The notes: generated by a model from the letters alone, not told the origin. DNA of 64,000 bases from Sphingomonadales bacterium (GCA_004173185.1 SEFZ01000007.1:91953-155952); one strand, 5' to 3'. Positions 36,300-46,098 are shown, counted from the stretch's first letter. A program made the numbers and translations.

Positions 36300-37170
36300 C
36301 TGGACGCAAGCTGCGCGCACCGCGCTGGCCGAGGGCGCGACGGCGCTTGTCACCATCCTCGCGACCGAAGGCTCGGCGCCGCGCGGGGCGGGCGCACGCA
36401 TGGTCGTGACGCAGCGCAGCCTGCACGGCACGATCGGCGGCGGCGCGCTCGAGCATCAGGCGGCGGCACAAGCCCGCGCGATCCTCGATCACCCACCGGG
36501 AAGCTGGCGCGTGCAGGATTATCCGCTCGGGCCGTTGCTCGGCCAATGCTGTGGCGGGCGCGTGCGGCTGATGGTCGAGCGGCTGGCGCAGGTACCGGAC
36601 AAGGACGGGAGCTTCGCGGTCACGCTGGGTGAGGGCGTTAGCCGTGCGCCCGGCATCGCACTTCCGCTCGCAGCACGGGGCGAGTTGCCCCAATCGGGCG
36701 CAACCTTCCTCGAACCCGTCGAAACCGATTCGCTCCCCGTCTTCCTGTTCGGCGCGGGCCATGTCGGCCGCGCCATCGCCGCGCGCGCGCCGGGTGTGCC
36801 GCTGCATATCGCGTGGTTCGATGTCCGTCCGGACGCAGCCGAGACGCCCGGCGTCGTGCTCGCCACCGAGGATGAAATGGTCGCCTGCGCCGCCGATGTG
36901 CCAGCGGGTGCGGCAGTCGCGATCCTGACGCATGATCACGCGCTCGATTACCGCCTCACCGCTGCCGCGCTGTCGGGAAAGGCGGGCTTTGTCGGCCTGA
37001 TCGGTTCGGCCACCAAGCGCGCGCGCTTCCTCTCGCGGCTTGCGGGCGAGGGCGTGGATGCATCGCGGCTGACTTGCCCGATCGGCTTGCCCGGCATCGC
37101 CGGCAAGGAGCCCGAAGTCATCGCAATCGCCACGCTGGCGCAATTGCTCGCGCTGAGGAACGCCGCATGA
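36292..37170 (+). CDS. xdhC: xanthine dehydrogenase accessory protein XdhC
   Basis: A 292-residue chaperone that binds molybdenum cofactor, promotes its sulfuration and inserts it into XdhB. The N-terminal half has LVTILATEGSAPRGAGARMV and GTIGGGALEHQA, with GQCCGGRVRLMVE; the C-terminal Rossmann half has VFLFGAGHVGRAIAA, ILTHDHALDYRL, GFVGLIGSATKRARFLSRL and GIAGKEPEVIAIA. The start is TTG 36292 (M-ADWTQAARTALAEG) with CGGGGT upstream, overlapping xdhB by 8 bases. Confidence 0.95.
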   Translation: MADWTQAARTALAEGATALVTILATEGSAPRGAGARMVVTQRSLHGTIGGGALEHQAAAQARAILDHPPGSWRVQDYPLGPLLGQCCGGRVRLMVERLAQVPDKDGSFAVTLGEGVSRAPGIALPLAARGELPQSGATFLEPVETDSLPVFLFGAGHVGRAIAARAPGVPLHIAWFDVRPDAAETPGVVLATEDEMVACAADVPAGAAVAILTHDHALDYRLTAAALSGKAGFVGLIGSATKRARFLSRLAGEGVDASRLTCPIGLPGIAGKEPEVIAIATLAQLLALRNAA

Positions 37171-38414
37171 AAGCCTATCGCGCCGAGATATTGAGCGTGC
37201 CCGAGGATGGCGACATCCGCCATTTCGAGGATGGGTTGCTCGTCGTCGAGGACGGCATCATCGTCTCCTGCGGCGCCTATGCCGAAACCGCGCACCCGGT
37301 CGACCAATTGCCCGGCATCGTCGTTCCCGGCTTTGTCGATGCGCATGTCCATTATCCGCAGACCGAGCGGATCGCATCGCATGGCGAGCAATTGCTGCAA
37401 TGGCTGGAGCGGCATATCTTCCCCGCCGAACAGGCCTTTGCCGATCGCGGGCATGCCGATGCCATCGCGGCTTTCTTCCTCGATGAGTTGCTGAAGAACG
37501 GCACGACCAGCGCCTTGGTGTTCGCAACGGTCCATGCCGCCTCGGTCGATGCGTTGTTCGAAGCCGCGCTCACGCGGGACATGCGGATCACCTCGGGCAA
37601 GGTGCTGATGGACATGGGGCCGCCGGGCCTGTGTGACAGCGTGTCGAGCGGTCGCGCCGAGACCGAGGCGCTGATCGCCCGATGGCGGGGGCGCGGTCGG
37701 CTCGGCTATGCGGTCACGCCGCGCTTCGCCGTCACGTCCACCGATGCGCAGCTTGCCGATGCCGGTGCGATCCTCGCCGCGCATCCCGACATTTTGATGC
37801 ACACGCATCTCTCCGAAAATATGGGTGAGATCGCCGCAGTGGGCGAACGCTTCCGCGACGCGCGCGATTATCTCGACGTCTATGATCGCTTCGGGTTGGT
37901 CGGCGATCGATCGGTGTTCGCGCACTGCGTCCATATGAGCGATCGGGCAATGGCGCGGATGGCGGAGGCAGGCGCCGCCATCGCCTTTTGCCCGACGAGC
38001 AACCTGTTCCTCGGCTCGGGCCTGTTCGATTTCGCGCAGCGCGATCGGCACGGCGTCAAGCTCGGCATCGGCACCGATATCGGCGCGGGCACCAGCTTCT
38101 CGATGCTCCACACGCTGGGCGAAGCGTATAAGGTTTGCCAGTTGCGCGAATGCAGCCTCGATCCGTTTCGCGCGCTGCATTTCGCCACGGCGGGCGGCGC
38201 GCGTGCAATGGGGATTGCCGATAAGGTCGGTGGCTTGCTCCCCGGCCAGGAAGCCGATTTCATCGTACTCGATCCCGCCGCCACGCCGCTGCTCGCGCGC
38301 CGCACCGCAGGGGCATCGCTGCACGACCGGCTGTTCGCGCTGCAGGTGCTGGGGGACGACCGCGCCATCGCCGCGACCTACTTGCGCGGCCGCCTCGCGC
38401 ATCGCAGGAGCTAG
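37167..38414 (+). CDS. guaD: guanine deaminase
   Basis: A 415-residue zinc amidohydrolase converting guanine to xanthine and ammonia. Metal ligands lie in GFVDAHVHYPQTE, MHTHLSEN, FAHCVHMSD and GTDIGAGTSFSM, and PTSNLFLGSGLFDF is characteristic of guanine deaminases. It supplies xanthine to XdhAB encoded just upstream. The ATG at 37167 overlaps xdhC by 4 bases; it is the last enzyme gene of the purine operon. Confidence 0.96.
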   Translation: MKAYRAEILSVPEDGDIRHFEDGLLVVEDGIIVSCGAYAETAHPVDQLPGIVVPGFVDAHVHYPQTERIASHGEQLLQWLERHIFPAEQAFADRGHADAIAAFFLDELLKNGTTSALVFATVHAASVDALFEAALTRDMRITSGKVLMDMGPPGLCDSVSSGRAETEALIARWRGRGRLGYAVTPRFAVTSTDAQLADAGAILAAHPDILMHTHLSENMGEIAAVGERFRDARDYLDVYDRFGLVGDRSVFAHCVHMSDRAMARMAEAGAAIAFCPTSNLFLGSGLFDFAQRDRHGVKLGIGTDIGAGTSFSMLHTLGEAYKVCQLRECSLDPFRALHFATAGGARAMGIADKVGGLLPGQEADFIVLDPAATPLLARRTAGASLHDRLFALQVLGDDRAIAATYLRGRLAHRRS

Positions 38415-38416
38415 GC

Positions 38417-39388
38417 ATGCTCAAGCGTATCCTGTCGGTTTTCGAGCCCTTCATCCTCACTTTGGTCGGCACGGTGGTGCTGGCGTCGCTGTTCCCGCCG
38501 CGCGGCGTGTTCGTCGCGATATTCGATGCGGCGGCGGATATCGGCATCGTTTTATTGTTCTTCCTCCACGGCGCAAAGCTGTCGCGCGAGGCGGTGATTG
38601 CCGGCGCGAAGAACTGGAAGCTGCATCTGGCGGTCTTCGCCTTCACTTATGCGGTGTTCCCAGTGCTCGGGCTGGGGCTCACGGCGCTGCCGATCCTCAG
38701 CGGTTCGGTGGCGGCGGGCGTGCTGTTCCTCACGCTGTTGCCCTCAACCGTGCAGTCCTCGATCGCCTTTACCGCGATTGCGCGCGGCAATGTCGCGGCG
38801 GCCCTGTGCAGCGCGTCCTTCTCGAACCTGATCGGCATCTTCCTGACGCCTGCTCTGGTCGCGCTGCTGATGAGCGGGGCTGCCGGCATGGGCGGCGTCT
38901 CGTTCGCTTCGGTCGAGAAGATCCTGCTGCAATTGCTCCTGCCCTTTGTGGTCGGCCATTTGATGCGGCCATGGATCGGCGGCTGGGTGACCAGAAACAA
39001 GAAACTGGTGACGATGGTCGATCGCGGATCGATCCTGCTCGTCGTCTTCACTGCCTTTGGCGCGGCGGTGGTCGCCGGGCTGTGGAGTCAGGTGTCGGGG
39101 CTCGACCTTGCTTTGATCTTCGCGGTCAGTTGTGTGCTGCTCGCCATAGTGCTGGGCGGAACCTGGGGCGTGGCCAAGGCGATGAAGCTGCCGCGCGAAG
39201 ACGCCATCGTGCTGCTGTTCTGCGGATCGAAGAAGAGCCTGGCATCGGGCGTGCCGATGGCCGGGGTGCTGTTCCCGGCCAGCCAGATCGGCATGGTGCT
39301 GCTGCCGGTCATGCTTTTCCACCAGCTCCAGCTGATCGTCTGCGCGATCATCGCCAAGCGACTGGCGGACCAACCGGCCGAGAGCTGA
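38417..39388 (+). CDS. bile acid:sodium symporter family transporter (BASS, YfeH-like)
   Basis: A 323-residue membrane protein with about ten hydrophobic segments. IGIVLLFFLHGAKLSREAVI, TLLPSTVQSSIAFTAIARGN and CGSKKSLASGVPMA are marks of the YfeH/SLC10A7 branch of the BASS superfamily. Substrate is unknown. It lies two bases after guaD on the same strand, so it may belong to the purine operon, perhaps for export or uptake of an organic anion; that link is positional only. It ends one base before the convergent efflux gene. Confidence 0.85.
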   Translation: MLKRILSVFEPFILTLVGTVVLASLFPPRGVFVAIFDAAADIGIVLLFFLHGAKLSREAVIAGAKNWKLHLAVFAFTYAVFPVLGLGLTALPILSGSVAAGVLFLTLLPSTVQSSIAFTAIARGNVAAALCSASFSNLIGIFLTPALVALLMSGAAGMGGVSFASVEKILLQLLLPFVVGHLMRPWIGGWVTRNKKLVTMVDRGSILLVVFTAFGAAVVAGLWSQVSGLDLALIFAVSCVLLAIVLGGTWGVAKAMKLPREDAIVLLFCGSKKSLASGVPMAGVLFPASQIGMVLLPVMLFHQLQLIVCAIIAKRLADQPAES

Positions 39389-39389
39389 C

Positions 39390-40790
39390 CTAGCTGCTCC
39401 AGCTCCCGCCCAGCGCGCGAAACAGATCGATTTGCGCAGTGCCGATCGCGCCATCCGCCACCGCCAGTTGCGCTTCGGCATCGGCAAAGGTGCGCTCCGC
39501 GTCGAGCAATTCGAGCGAATCGATCTGGCCTTCGCGCTGGCGGGCGCGGGTGATGCGCACCGCCGTCTCCGCATCGTTGCGCGCCGCTTGCAGCGCGGTG
39601 CGGCGATCGAGCGCGCGGGCATAGTTTGACAGCGCGGTCTCGGTCTCCTCGATCGCACGCAGCACGGTGCCGTCGAAGCTGGCCAATGCGCCCTGGCTAT
39701 CGGCTTCCGCCCCCTGAACCCGGGCACGTGCCTCGCCGCGATTGACGGTCCAGTTGAGCAAGCCGCCGACCAGCCAGCGCAGGGGCCCGCCACCGAAAAT
39801 GTCATCGAATCCCGCGCCGGTCGAACCGGCCGATCCGCCCAAAATGATGCGCGGATACAGGTCCGCCGTCGCCACGCCGATCCGCGCGGTGGAGGCGGCG
39901 AGGCGCTGTTCGGCGGCGCGCACGTCCGGCCGCCGGGCCAGCAATGCGCCGCCATCGCCCACCGGGATCGGCTGGGAAAGCCGCAGCGAACTGGTCCGGC
40001 TCGCTGCTTCGATGGGCAATTCGCTCGGGGTGCGCCCGGTCAGCGTTGCGAGGCGAAACAACGCCGCCTGACGCTCGGCCTGCAACGCCGGCACTTCGGC
40101 CTGGCGCTGGTTGCGCAGCGCACCGATGCGCGCGGTATCGAGACGGGTCGCGAGGCCCACTTCCTGCCGGCGGCCGGTCAGCGAGATCGACTTGTCCAGC
40201 AAAGCAACGATGCGTTCGGCAACCGCCAGCCGCTCGGCCGCCGATGCCGCGTCGAAATAAGCCCGCGCAGTTTCCGCAGCGATGGCGACGCGCACCGCAT
40301 CGGCATCCGCCACGGTCGCCGCGAGATCGCCGCGCGCCGCCTCCACGCCGCGCGACACCCGCCCGAACAGATCGACTTCATACGAAACATCGAGCCCTGC
40401 ATCGACCTGCCAGTCTTCGCGTGGGCTTCCGGGGGCGCGCTGTCCGGCGGGCAAGCGACCATAATTGGCCGATGTGCCAACACCCAGTTGCGGCAGCCGC
40501 GCCCCGCGCGTTTCGCGCAGCAAGGCCCGGGCGCGCGCGATCCGCGACACCGCAACGCGAATATCGGTGTTCGCCGCCAGCGCGTCGGTCACAAGGCCAT
40601 CGAGCACCGGATCGTCATAGAGCCGCCACCAATTGCCCTGCACCGGGGCGAGCGTGACGACCGCCGGGTCGTTTGCCGAAACGAAGGGGCCGGACGCCGT
40701 TGCCGGGGGGATCGGCGCGAGATGGTCCGGCCCCACCGCACAGGCCGAGAGCGCCAGCGCGGAAGCTGAGGTGAGGAAGATACGCAGCAT
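39390..40790 (-). CDS. RND efflux outer-membrane factor lipoprotein (NodT/OprM family)
   Basis: A 466-residue outer-membrane channel subunit. It has a lipoprotein signal (MLRIFLTSASALALSAC, lipid on C17), then two homologous TolC-like halves rich in Ala/Arg/Glu helices with beta-barrel strands such as GLDVSYEVDLFGRVSRGVEA and YPRIILGGSAGSTGAGFDDI. It is the exit duct for the pump encoded 11 bases upstream. The ATG at 40790 gives the lipoprotein signal; an upstream frame extension does not. Confidence 0.94.
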   Translation of the reverse strand: MLRIFLTSASALALSACAVGPDHLAPIPPATASGPFVSANDPAVVTLAPVQGNWWRLYDDPVLDGLVTDALAANTDIRVAVSRIARARALLRETRGARLPQLGVGTSANYGRLPAGQRAPGSPREDWQVDAGLDVSYEVDLFGRVSRGVEAARGDLAATVADADAVRVAIAAETARAYFDAASAAERLAVAERIVALLDKSISLTGRRQEVGLATRLDTARIGALRNQRQAEVPALQAERQAALFRLATLTGRTPSELPIEAASRTSSLRLSQPIPVGDGGALLARRPDVRAAEQRLAASTARIGVATADLYPRIILGGSAGSTGAGFDDIFGGGPLRWLVGGLLNWTVNRGEARARVQGAEADSQGALASFDGTVLRAIEETETALSNYARALDRRTALQAARNDAETAVRITRARQREGQIDSLELLDAERTFADAEAQLAVADGAIGTAQIDLFRALGGSWSS

Positions 40791-40801
40791 TGGATTGCTC
40801 C

Positions 40802-43800
40802 TTATTCGGCGGGCTGGAGAGCGAGATCGTGGCTCGCCTCTCCGCCCTTGCGGCGGCGGCTGAGGCGATCGCCCAGCGCGCGGCACACGACGTAGAAAGT
40901 CGGGGTGAAGATCAGCCCGAAGCCGGTGACCCCGAGCATCCCGAAGAACACCGCGGTGCCGAGCGCCTGACGAAGCTCCGCGCCTGCACCGGTCGCGATC
41001 AGCAGCGGCACCGCGCCGAGCACGAAAGCGAACGAGGTCATCAGGATCGGCCGCAGACGATCGCCCGCCGCCCGCACTGCCGCTTCGACCGGCGAGAGCC
41101 CGTCGGTGGTTTCGGCCTGCCGCGCAAACTCGACCACGAGGATCGCGTTCTTCGCCGCCAGCGCGATCAGCACGACCAGCCCGATCTGGGTCAGGACATT
41201 ATTGTCCATCCCCCGGATGTTCACCCCTATCATCGCCGCGAGCAGGCACATCGGCACGATCATGATGATCGACAGCGGCAGCGTTACGCTTTCATATTGC
41301 GCGGCCAGCACGAGGAAGACGAACACCACGGCCAGCGCGAAGACGAGCGCGGCGGTGTTGCCGGCCAGCTCCTGCTGAAAAGCGATGTCCGTCCACTCGG
41401 TCTCATAGCCGGCGGGCAGCGTCTCGGCGGCCAGCTTCTCCATCGTCCGCAGCGACTGGGTTGAAGAGAAGCCAGGCGCGGTGTTGCCATCGACTTCGAC
41501 TGCCGGGAACATGTTGTAGCGCACCACGCGATACGGCCCGGTCTTGCCCTCAAAGGTCGCGACCGATCCGATCGGCACCATCGCGCCCGAGTTCGACCGC
41601 GTCTTGAGGTTGGCGATGTCCGCTTCGGTCGCCCGGAACGGCGCATCGGCCTGTGCGGTCACGCGATAGGTGCGCCCCAGCAGGTTGAAGTCGTTGACGA
41701 AGGCCGAGCCGAGATAGACGTTGAGCGCTTCGAACACGCGCTCGGGCGGCACGCCGAGCATGTTGGCCTTGCGCCGATCGATATCGGCGAAGACGCGCGG
41801 CGTCGCGGTGTCGAAGAAGGTGTACGAACCCGCCAGGCCTGGCGCCTGATTGGCCTTGCCGATCAGGCCATATGCCTGCTTGCCCAGCTCTTCATAGCCA
41901 TGGCCGCCACGGTCCTGCACCATCATCCGGAAGCCACCGGCCGCGCCGATGCCCTGGATCACCGGCGGGGGCACGATCATCAGCCGTGCTTCGGTGATGT
42001 CGGCGGTGACCTTCTGCGCCTCGGCCATAATCTGGGCGACGCCGATGCCTTTGCGGTCCTTGAAGTCCTTGAGCGGAATATACGCTGCGGCCGCATTAGG
42101 AGCGAGCGTCTGCGAGGGGCCGTCAAAGCCCGCGAGCATCACTGCGCCCTTCACGCCTTCCAGCGGCAGGATGCGCGAGGCGACCTTGCGCATCACCGCA
42201 TCGGTGCGCTCGACAGACGAGCCGGGCGGCAGCTGGATGACGGTCAGGAAATAGCCCTGATCCTGTTGCGGGATGAAGCCGGTCGGCGTCGTCCACAGCA
42301 TCGCGACGGTCGCCGCGATCAGCCCGGCATAAGTGACCATCACCCGCTTGGGCCGCGTCACCAATGCGCGGGTCATCCGGCTATAGCCCGCGCTCATCCG
42401 CTCGAAACCGCGGTTGAACCACTCGCCTGCGCGGCGAAGGCCCAGCATGATGCGGTTCGTCGTCGGCTTTTCCTCGGCATGGCCCTTGAGCAGCAGTGCC
42501 GCGAGCGCCGGGGAAAGCGTGAGCGAGACGATCAGCGAGATCACCGTCGCGGTCGAAATGGTCGCCGCGAACTGCTGGTAGAACGCGCCCGAGATGCCGT
42601 TCATGAACAAGGTCGGGATGAACACCGCGCAGAGCACCGCGACAATCGCAACCAGCGCCGCCGAAACTTCGTCCATCGATGTGAACGCGGCCTGCAACGG
42701 CTTCATGCCCCGCGCCAGATTGCGCTCGACATTCTCGACCACGACGATCGCGTCATCGACGACGATGCCGATCGCGAGCACCAGCCCGAACAGCGAAAGG
42801 TTGTTGAGCGAATAGCCGACCGCCAGCAGCACCGCGAAGGTGCCGATCAGCGAGACCGGGATGGCGACGACCGGGATGATCGCCGCGCGCCAGCGCTGGA
42901 GGAAAACGATGATGACCAGCACGACGAGGATCATCGCCTCGCCCAGCGTCTTCATCACTTCGTCGATCGATTGGGCGATGAACTCGGTCGGGTTGTAGAT
43001 CACCTTGTATGCCAGCCCCTTGGGGAAGGTCTTCTCAAGCGTCTGCATTTCCTTCTCGATCGCCTGCGCGGCGGCGAGCGCGTTCGAGCCGGGGCGCTGG
43101 AAGGCGGCGAGCAACACGGTCGGCTCGCCCGAAAGATAGGTGTTGGTGGAATAATCGGCCGCGCCAAGCTCGACGCGCGCCACATCGGAAACGCGCACCT
43201 GACGGCCATCGGGATCGGAGCGGATCACGACATCGCCAAACTGCTTGGGATCGGTCAGCCGGCCCTGCGTCTCGACGCTGAGCTGGAAGGCATTGCCCTG
43301 ATTATAGGGCGGCTGGCCCAGCGTACCGGCGGCAACCTGGACGTTTTGCGAACGCAGCGCCGCGATGATGTCGCCTGCGGTCAGGTCGAGTGCTGCGGCC
43401 CGGCCGGGATCGATCCAGATCCGCATCGAATAATCGCGCGCGCCAAATAGCTGGACATCGCCCACGCCATCGATCCGCGCGAGGCGGTCCTTCACGCGGG
43501 TCAGCGCGTAGTTCGACAGATAGGTCGTATCGAGCGACTTGTCGGGTGAGATCAGATTGACGACCATCAGGAAGTCCGGGCTGGTCTTCTTGGTGACGAT
43601 GCCCAGCCGCTGCACTTCCTGGGGCAGGCGCGGCGCGGCGATCGCCACGCGGTTTTGCACCAGCACCTGCGCGGCATCCAGATCGGTGCCCTGCTTGAAG
43701 GTGACCGTGATCGTCACCCGCCCGTCGCCGGTCGATTGCGACGATTGATAGAGCATCCCGTCAACGCCGTTGATTTCCTGCTCGATCGGCGCGGCGACGG

Positions 43801-43984
43801 TTTCCGCCACCGTTTCGGCCGACGCGCCCGGATACGCGGCGGTCACCGTTACCGTGGGCGGTACGATGTTGGGATATTGCGAAACGGGAAGGCCCAGATA
43901 AGCGAGCCCGCCGACGATCGTGATGACGATCGCGATGACCGCCGCGAAGATCGGGCGCGTGATGAAGAACCGTGAGAGGCGCAT
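40802..43984 (-). CDS. RND multidrug efflux pump, HAE-1 family
   Basis: A 1060-residue inner-membrane transporter with the AcrB/MexF layout: N-terminal MRLSRFFITRPIFAAVIAIV, two large periplasmic loops, and 12 predicted helices. The proton-relay aspartates are in GLVLAIGIVVDDAIVVVENV. Other marks are YPNIVPPTVTVTAAYPGAS, FIPQQDQGYFLTVIQLPPGS and GLVVLIALAAKNAILVVEFA. It expels hydrophobic compounds using the proton gradient. It sits between adaptor and channel genes in one operon. Confidence 0.97.
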   Translation of the reverse strand: MRLSRFFITRPIFAAVIAIVITIVGGLAYLGLPVSQYPNIVPPTVTVTAAYPGASAETVAETVAAPIEQEINGVDGMLYQSSQSTGDGRVTITVTFKQGTDLDAAQVLVQNRVAIAAPRLPQEVQRLGIVTKKTSPDFLMVVNLISPDKSLDTTYLSNYALTRVKDRLARIDGVGDVQLFGARDYSMRIWIDPGRAAALDLTAGDIIAALRSQNVQVAAGTLGQPPYNQGNAFQLSVETQGRLTDPKQFGDVVIRSDPDGRQVRVSDVARVELGAADYSTNTYLSGEPTVLLAAFQRPGSNALAAAQAIEKEMQTLEKTFPKGLAYKVIYNPTEFIAQSIDEVMKTLGEAMILVVLVIIVFLQRWRAAIIPVVAIPVSLIGTFAVLLAVGYSLNNLSLFGLVLAIGIVVDDAIVVVENVERNLARGMKPLQAAFTSMDEVSAALVAIVAVLCAVFIPTLFMNGISGAFYQQFAATISTATVISLIVSLTLSPALAALLLKGHAEEKPTTNRIMLGLRRAGEWFNRGFERMSAGYSRMTRALVTRPKRVMVTYAGLIAATVAMLWTTPTGFIPQQDQGYFLTVIQLPPGSSVERTDAVMRKVASRILPLEGVKGAVMLAGFDGPSQTLAPNAAAAYIPLKDFKDRKGIGVAQIMAEAQKVTADITEARLMIVPPPVIQGIGAAGGFRMMVQDRGGHGYEELGKQAYGLIGKANQAPGLAGSYTFFDTATPRVFADIDRRKANMLGVPPERVFEALNVYLGSAFVNDFNLLGRTYRVTAQADAPFRATEADIANLKTRSNSGAMVPIGSVATFEGKTGPYRVVRYNMFPAVEVDGNTAPGFSSTQSLRTMEKLAAETLPAGYETEWTDIAFQQELAGNTAALVFALAVVFVFLVLAAQYESVTLPLSIIMIVPMCLLAAMIGVNIRGMDNNVLTQIGLVVLIALAAKNAILVVEFARQAETTDGLSPVEAAVRAAGDRLRPILMTSFAFVLGAVPLLIATGAGAELRQALGTAVFFGMLGVTGFGLIFTPTFYVVCRALGDRLSRRRKGGEASHDLALQPAE

Positions 43985-44072
43985 GGACCTACTCCGTGGG
44001 AGGAATTTCAGAAATTGGATGCGCCGGGCGCGCTGTCCTTCGCCCGGCGCAAAGTCAGATCATTGGGCCCGA

Positions 44073-45344
44073 TCAGCGCGCCATCGTGGCCTCGCCAGTG
44101 GTCGGTGCAGTCACGGTCGGCGTGGCGGACGGGGCCACCGGCTCGATCTTGCCCGCGCGCACCTGAACCTTGGCGCCCGGCATTGCCATCTGCGTACCGC
44201 TGATGATCACGCGGTCGCTGGCGGCCAGCCCGCTGCGCACGATCCGCAGGCCGTTGACCAAAGGCCCAAGCTCGACTGCCTTGGTGCCGACCGAGCCGTC
44301 AGCTGCGACCACCAGCACCATCTTGCGCGCCTGATCGGTCTGGATCGATGAATCGGGCACCATCAGCGCATCGGTCGTGCCGCCGCTCGACAGCCGCATA
44401 TTGCCGAACATGCCGGGGGTGAGGAACAGCCCCGGATTGCGCAGCACCGCGCGGCCCCGCATCGTTCCCGAACGCGGATCGAGCGTGTTGTCGGTGAAAT
44501 CGAGCGCGCCCTTCCAGCGATATTCGCCTTCGTCCTGCAAGCGGACCTCGACCGGCGAAGCGCTCGCCCCAGCCTGCTTGGCGCGCTTGTTCTTGAGGAA
44601 CAAAGCCTCCGAGCCGTCGAACGAGAAATAGATCGGATCGAGCGCGTTGATCGTGGTCAGCAACGTGCCGCCAGCGCCTTCGCCCGCCGAAACCAGATTG
44701 CCGGCATCGACCTTGCGATCCGAGATCTGGCCAGAGATCGGCGCGCGCACCTGGGTGAACTCCATGTCGAGCGACCGCGCGCGAACCCGCGCCTGCGCGG
44801 CCGACAGAGAAGCGCCCGCCGCGCGAACCCGAGCCTGCAACCGATCGACATCGCTATTCGACACCGCCTCGACATCGAGCAGGCGATTGGCACGGCCGAG
44901 ATCGGCATTGGCCAGCGCCAGCTCGCTCTGCGCGCCCGCAAGCCCCGCACGGGCCTCGGCCAGCGCGGCTGCGAACGGCCGCGAATCGAGGGTGAAGAGC
45001 AACTGCCCCTTCGCCACCACCGCGCCATCGCTAAAGTGCACCGCAGTCACCGCACCCGAAACGCGCGGGCGCACCTCGACCGACTGGCTCGCTTCGAACC
45101 GGCCGACATAATCGTCCCATTCGTTGATCTGGCCACTGAGCGGCTGCGCGACCGTTACGGTCGGGGGCGGCGGTGCCGCCACCACGGGCGCATCGTTATT
45201 GGCGAAGGTTGCCCCGGCCGCCAGCAATGCCAGAGGTGCTGCGATCAGACCGCCTTTCTGCCAGCGGTTGAGCTTGTTGAAGCGCGCCGCCGGGCTAGGC
45301 CGCGTGCCCGCTTCCTCGGACGCGATCTTGCCGATCATGTTCAT
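44073..45344 (-). CDS. RND efflux periplasmic adaptor (membrane fusion protein)
   Basis: A 423-residue adaptor with an N-terminal membrane anchor (GGLIAAPLALLAAGATFA), lipoyl-like halves EASQSVEVRPRVSGAVTAVH and VRAPISGQISDRKVDAGNLV flanking an Ala/Arg-rich helical hairpin (about residues 120-190), and beta-barrel and membrane-proximal domains. It bridges the pump and the outer-membrane factor. The ATG at 45344 overlaps the preceding gene's stop (ATGA), which decides the start; a much longer upstream frame is only an off-frame reading of that gene. Confidence 0.94.
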   Translation of the reverse strand: MNMIGKIASEEAGTRPSPAARFNKLNRWQKGGLIAAPLALLAAGATFANNDAPVVAAPPPPTVTVAQPLSGQINEWDDYVGRFEASQSVEVRPRVSGAVTAVHFSDGAVVAKGQLLFTLDSRPFAAALAEARAGLAGAQSELALANADLGRANRLLDVEAVSNSDVDRLQARVRAAGASLSAAQARVRARSLDMEFTQVRAPISGQISDRKVDAGNLVSAGEGAGGTLLTTINALDPIYFSFDGSEALFLKNKRAKQAGASASPVEVRLQDEGEYRWKGALDFTDNTLDPRSGTMRGRAVLRNPGLFLTPGMFGNMRLSSGGTTDALMVPDSSIQTDQARKMVLVVAADGSVGTKAVELGPLVNGLRIVRSGLAASDRVIISGTQMAMPGAKVQVRAGKIEPVAPSATPTVTAPTTGEATMAR

Positions 45345-45733
45345 GCGAATGCCTTTCGCTTGCGAGCCAGGCGGCCTGCGCCAATGCTGGCGAGCAGCGT
45401 CTCGAGCTGCTCTTCGGTATATCCGGCGTCGTAAAATGCTTCGATCTGCGACTGGGGCAGCGCAAAGCCGCGATGCCAGGCGAGGACCGAGATGCGGCGC
45501 AGCGTTTCGAGCGCCGGGTTGGAAAGCTCTGGGTTGATCCGCTTGAAGCCAAACACGGTTTCCAGCGCGGTGGTCACTCGGCCCGGCGCGTTGAGGGTGG
45601 AGAGGGCATCCCCCTGCGCCAGCGCCACCACTTGCCATTCGAGCGCAGTGAAGCCGTCGCGATGCGCAGCCGGTGCGTCGCCATAGACGCCGTTCGCGCC
45701 CCCCTGCAGCTCTGCAAAATTCACATAGGCCAT
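45341..45733 (-). CDS. unknown 130-residue protein leading the RND operon
   Basis: MAYVNFAELQGGANGVYGDA, then FTALEWQVVALAQGDALSTL, RRISVLAWHRGFALPQSQIE and YDAGYTEEQLETLLASIGAG, with a basic C-terminus RLARKRKAFA. It is predicted to be mostly helical and soluble, with no signal peptide. The pattern of a tryptophan-histidine helix followed by a GYT-x-E-Q segment recalls carboxymuconolactone decarboxylase/AhpD-like helical hairpins, but no CxxC is present and I do not claim the family. GGGAGACG lies upstream of the ATG. It overlaps the adaptor gene by 4 bases, so it is the first gene of the efflux operon. Confidence 0.75.
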   Translation of the reverse strand: MAYVNFAELQGGANGVYGDAPAAHRDGFTALEWQVVALAQGDALSTLNAPGRVTTALETVFGFKRINPELSNPALETLRRISVLAWHRGFALPQSQIEAFYDAGYTEEQLETLLASIGAGRLARKRKAFA

Positions 45734-46005
45734 GTGTCGTCTCCCTGTTTTTCGGTGCGGCCAAATCGGACATGCGGGTCCGTCTCCGGAAGCGCGCTGC
45801 GCAGCCGGCAAAGATCTTGGATTTTCAGGATTCCCCTATCGAAGGCGCGAGTATCCGCCTGGCGGATCAGCATCCGCCAGCGTTCGCGCTATCGATGGAA
45901 GAATCGGTAAGGGCGCCCGTTCGTGCCCAATTGCTTTTAGAAGGTGCAGCGCATTTCAATTCCCCTGAGTTTGGGGATGGCAACCACCGGGCCGCCCTCC
46001 ATTCC

Positions 46006-46067
46006 ATACTGAACGGTATATATGTCGGTGCTGCGTTGCGTCAACCGCTTTCTATACCGACCGTTAT
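46006..46067. promoter_or_regulatory. two related palindromic sites, candidate TetR operators
   Basis: ATACTGAACGGTAT (46006-46019) and ATACCGACCGTTAT (46054-46067) are both imperfect 14-base palindromes of the form ATAC-N6-GTAT or GTTAT, 48 bases apart centre to centre. They lie in the 365-base gap between the tetR stop and the first gene of the RND operon. The gap holds no convincing gene. Binding by the adjacent TetR protein with repression of the pump is the natural inference. Confidence 0.5.
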
Positions 46068-46098
46068 ATTTTTGCAAAGGGTCGATGAAAGCGAGGCT

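Noticed and set aside
21619..39388. Genomic island with integrase at tRNA-Arg
   Set aside because: No integrase, transposase or repeated tRNA 3' end was noticed; only the tRNA adjacency remains, kept as a low-interest observation.
41900..43450. 516-codon open frame antisense to the RND pump gene
   Set aside because: Charged low-complexity translation and a perfectly conserved pump on the opposite strand.
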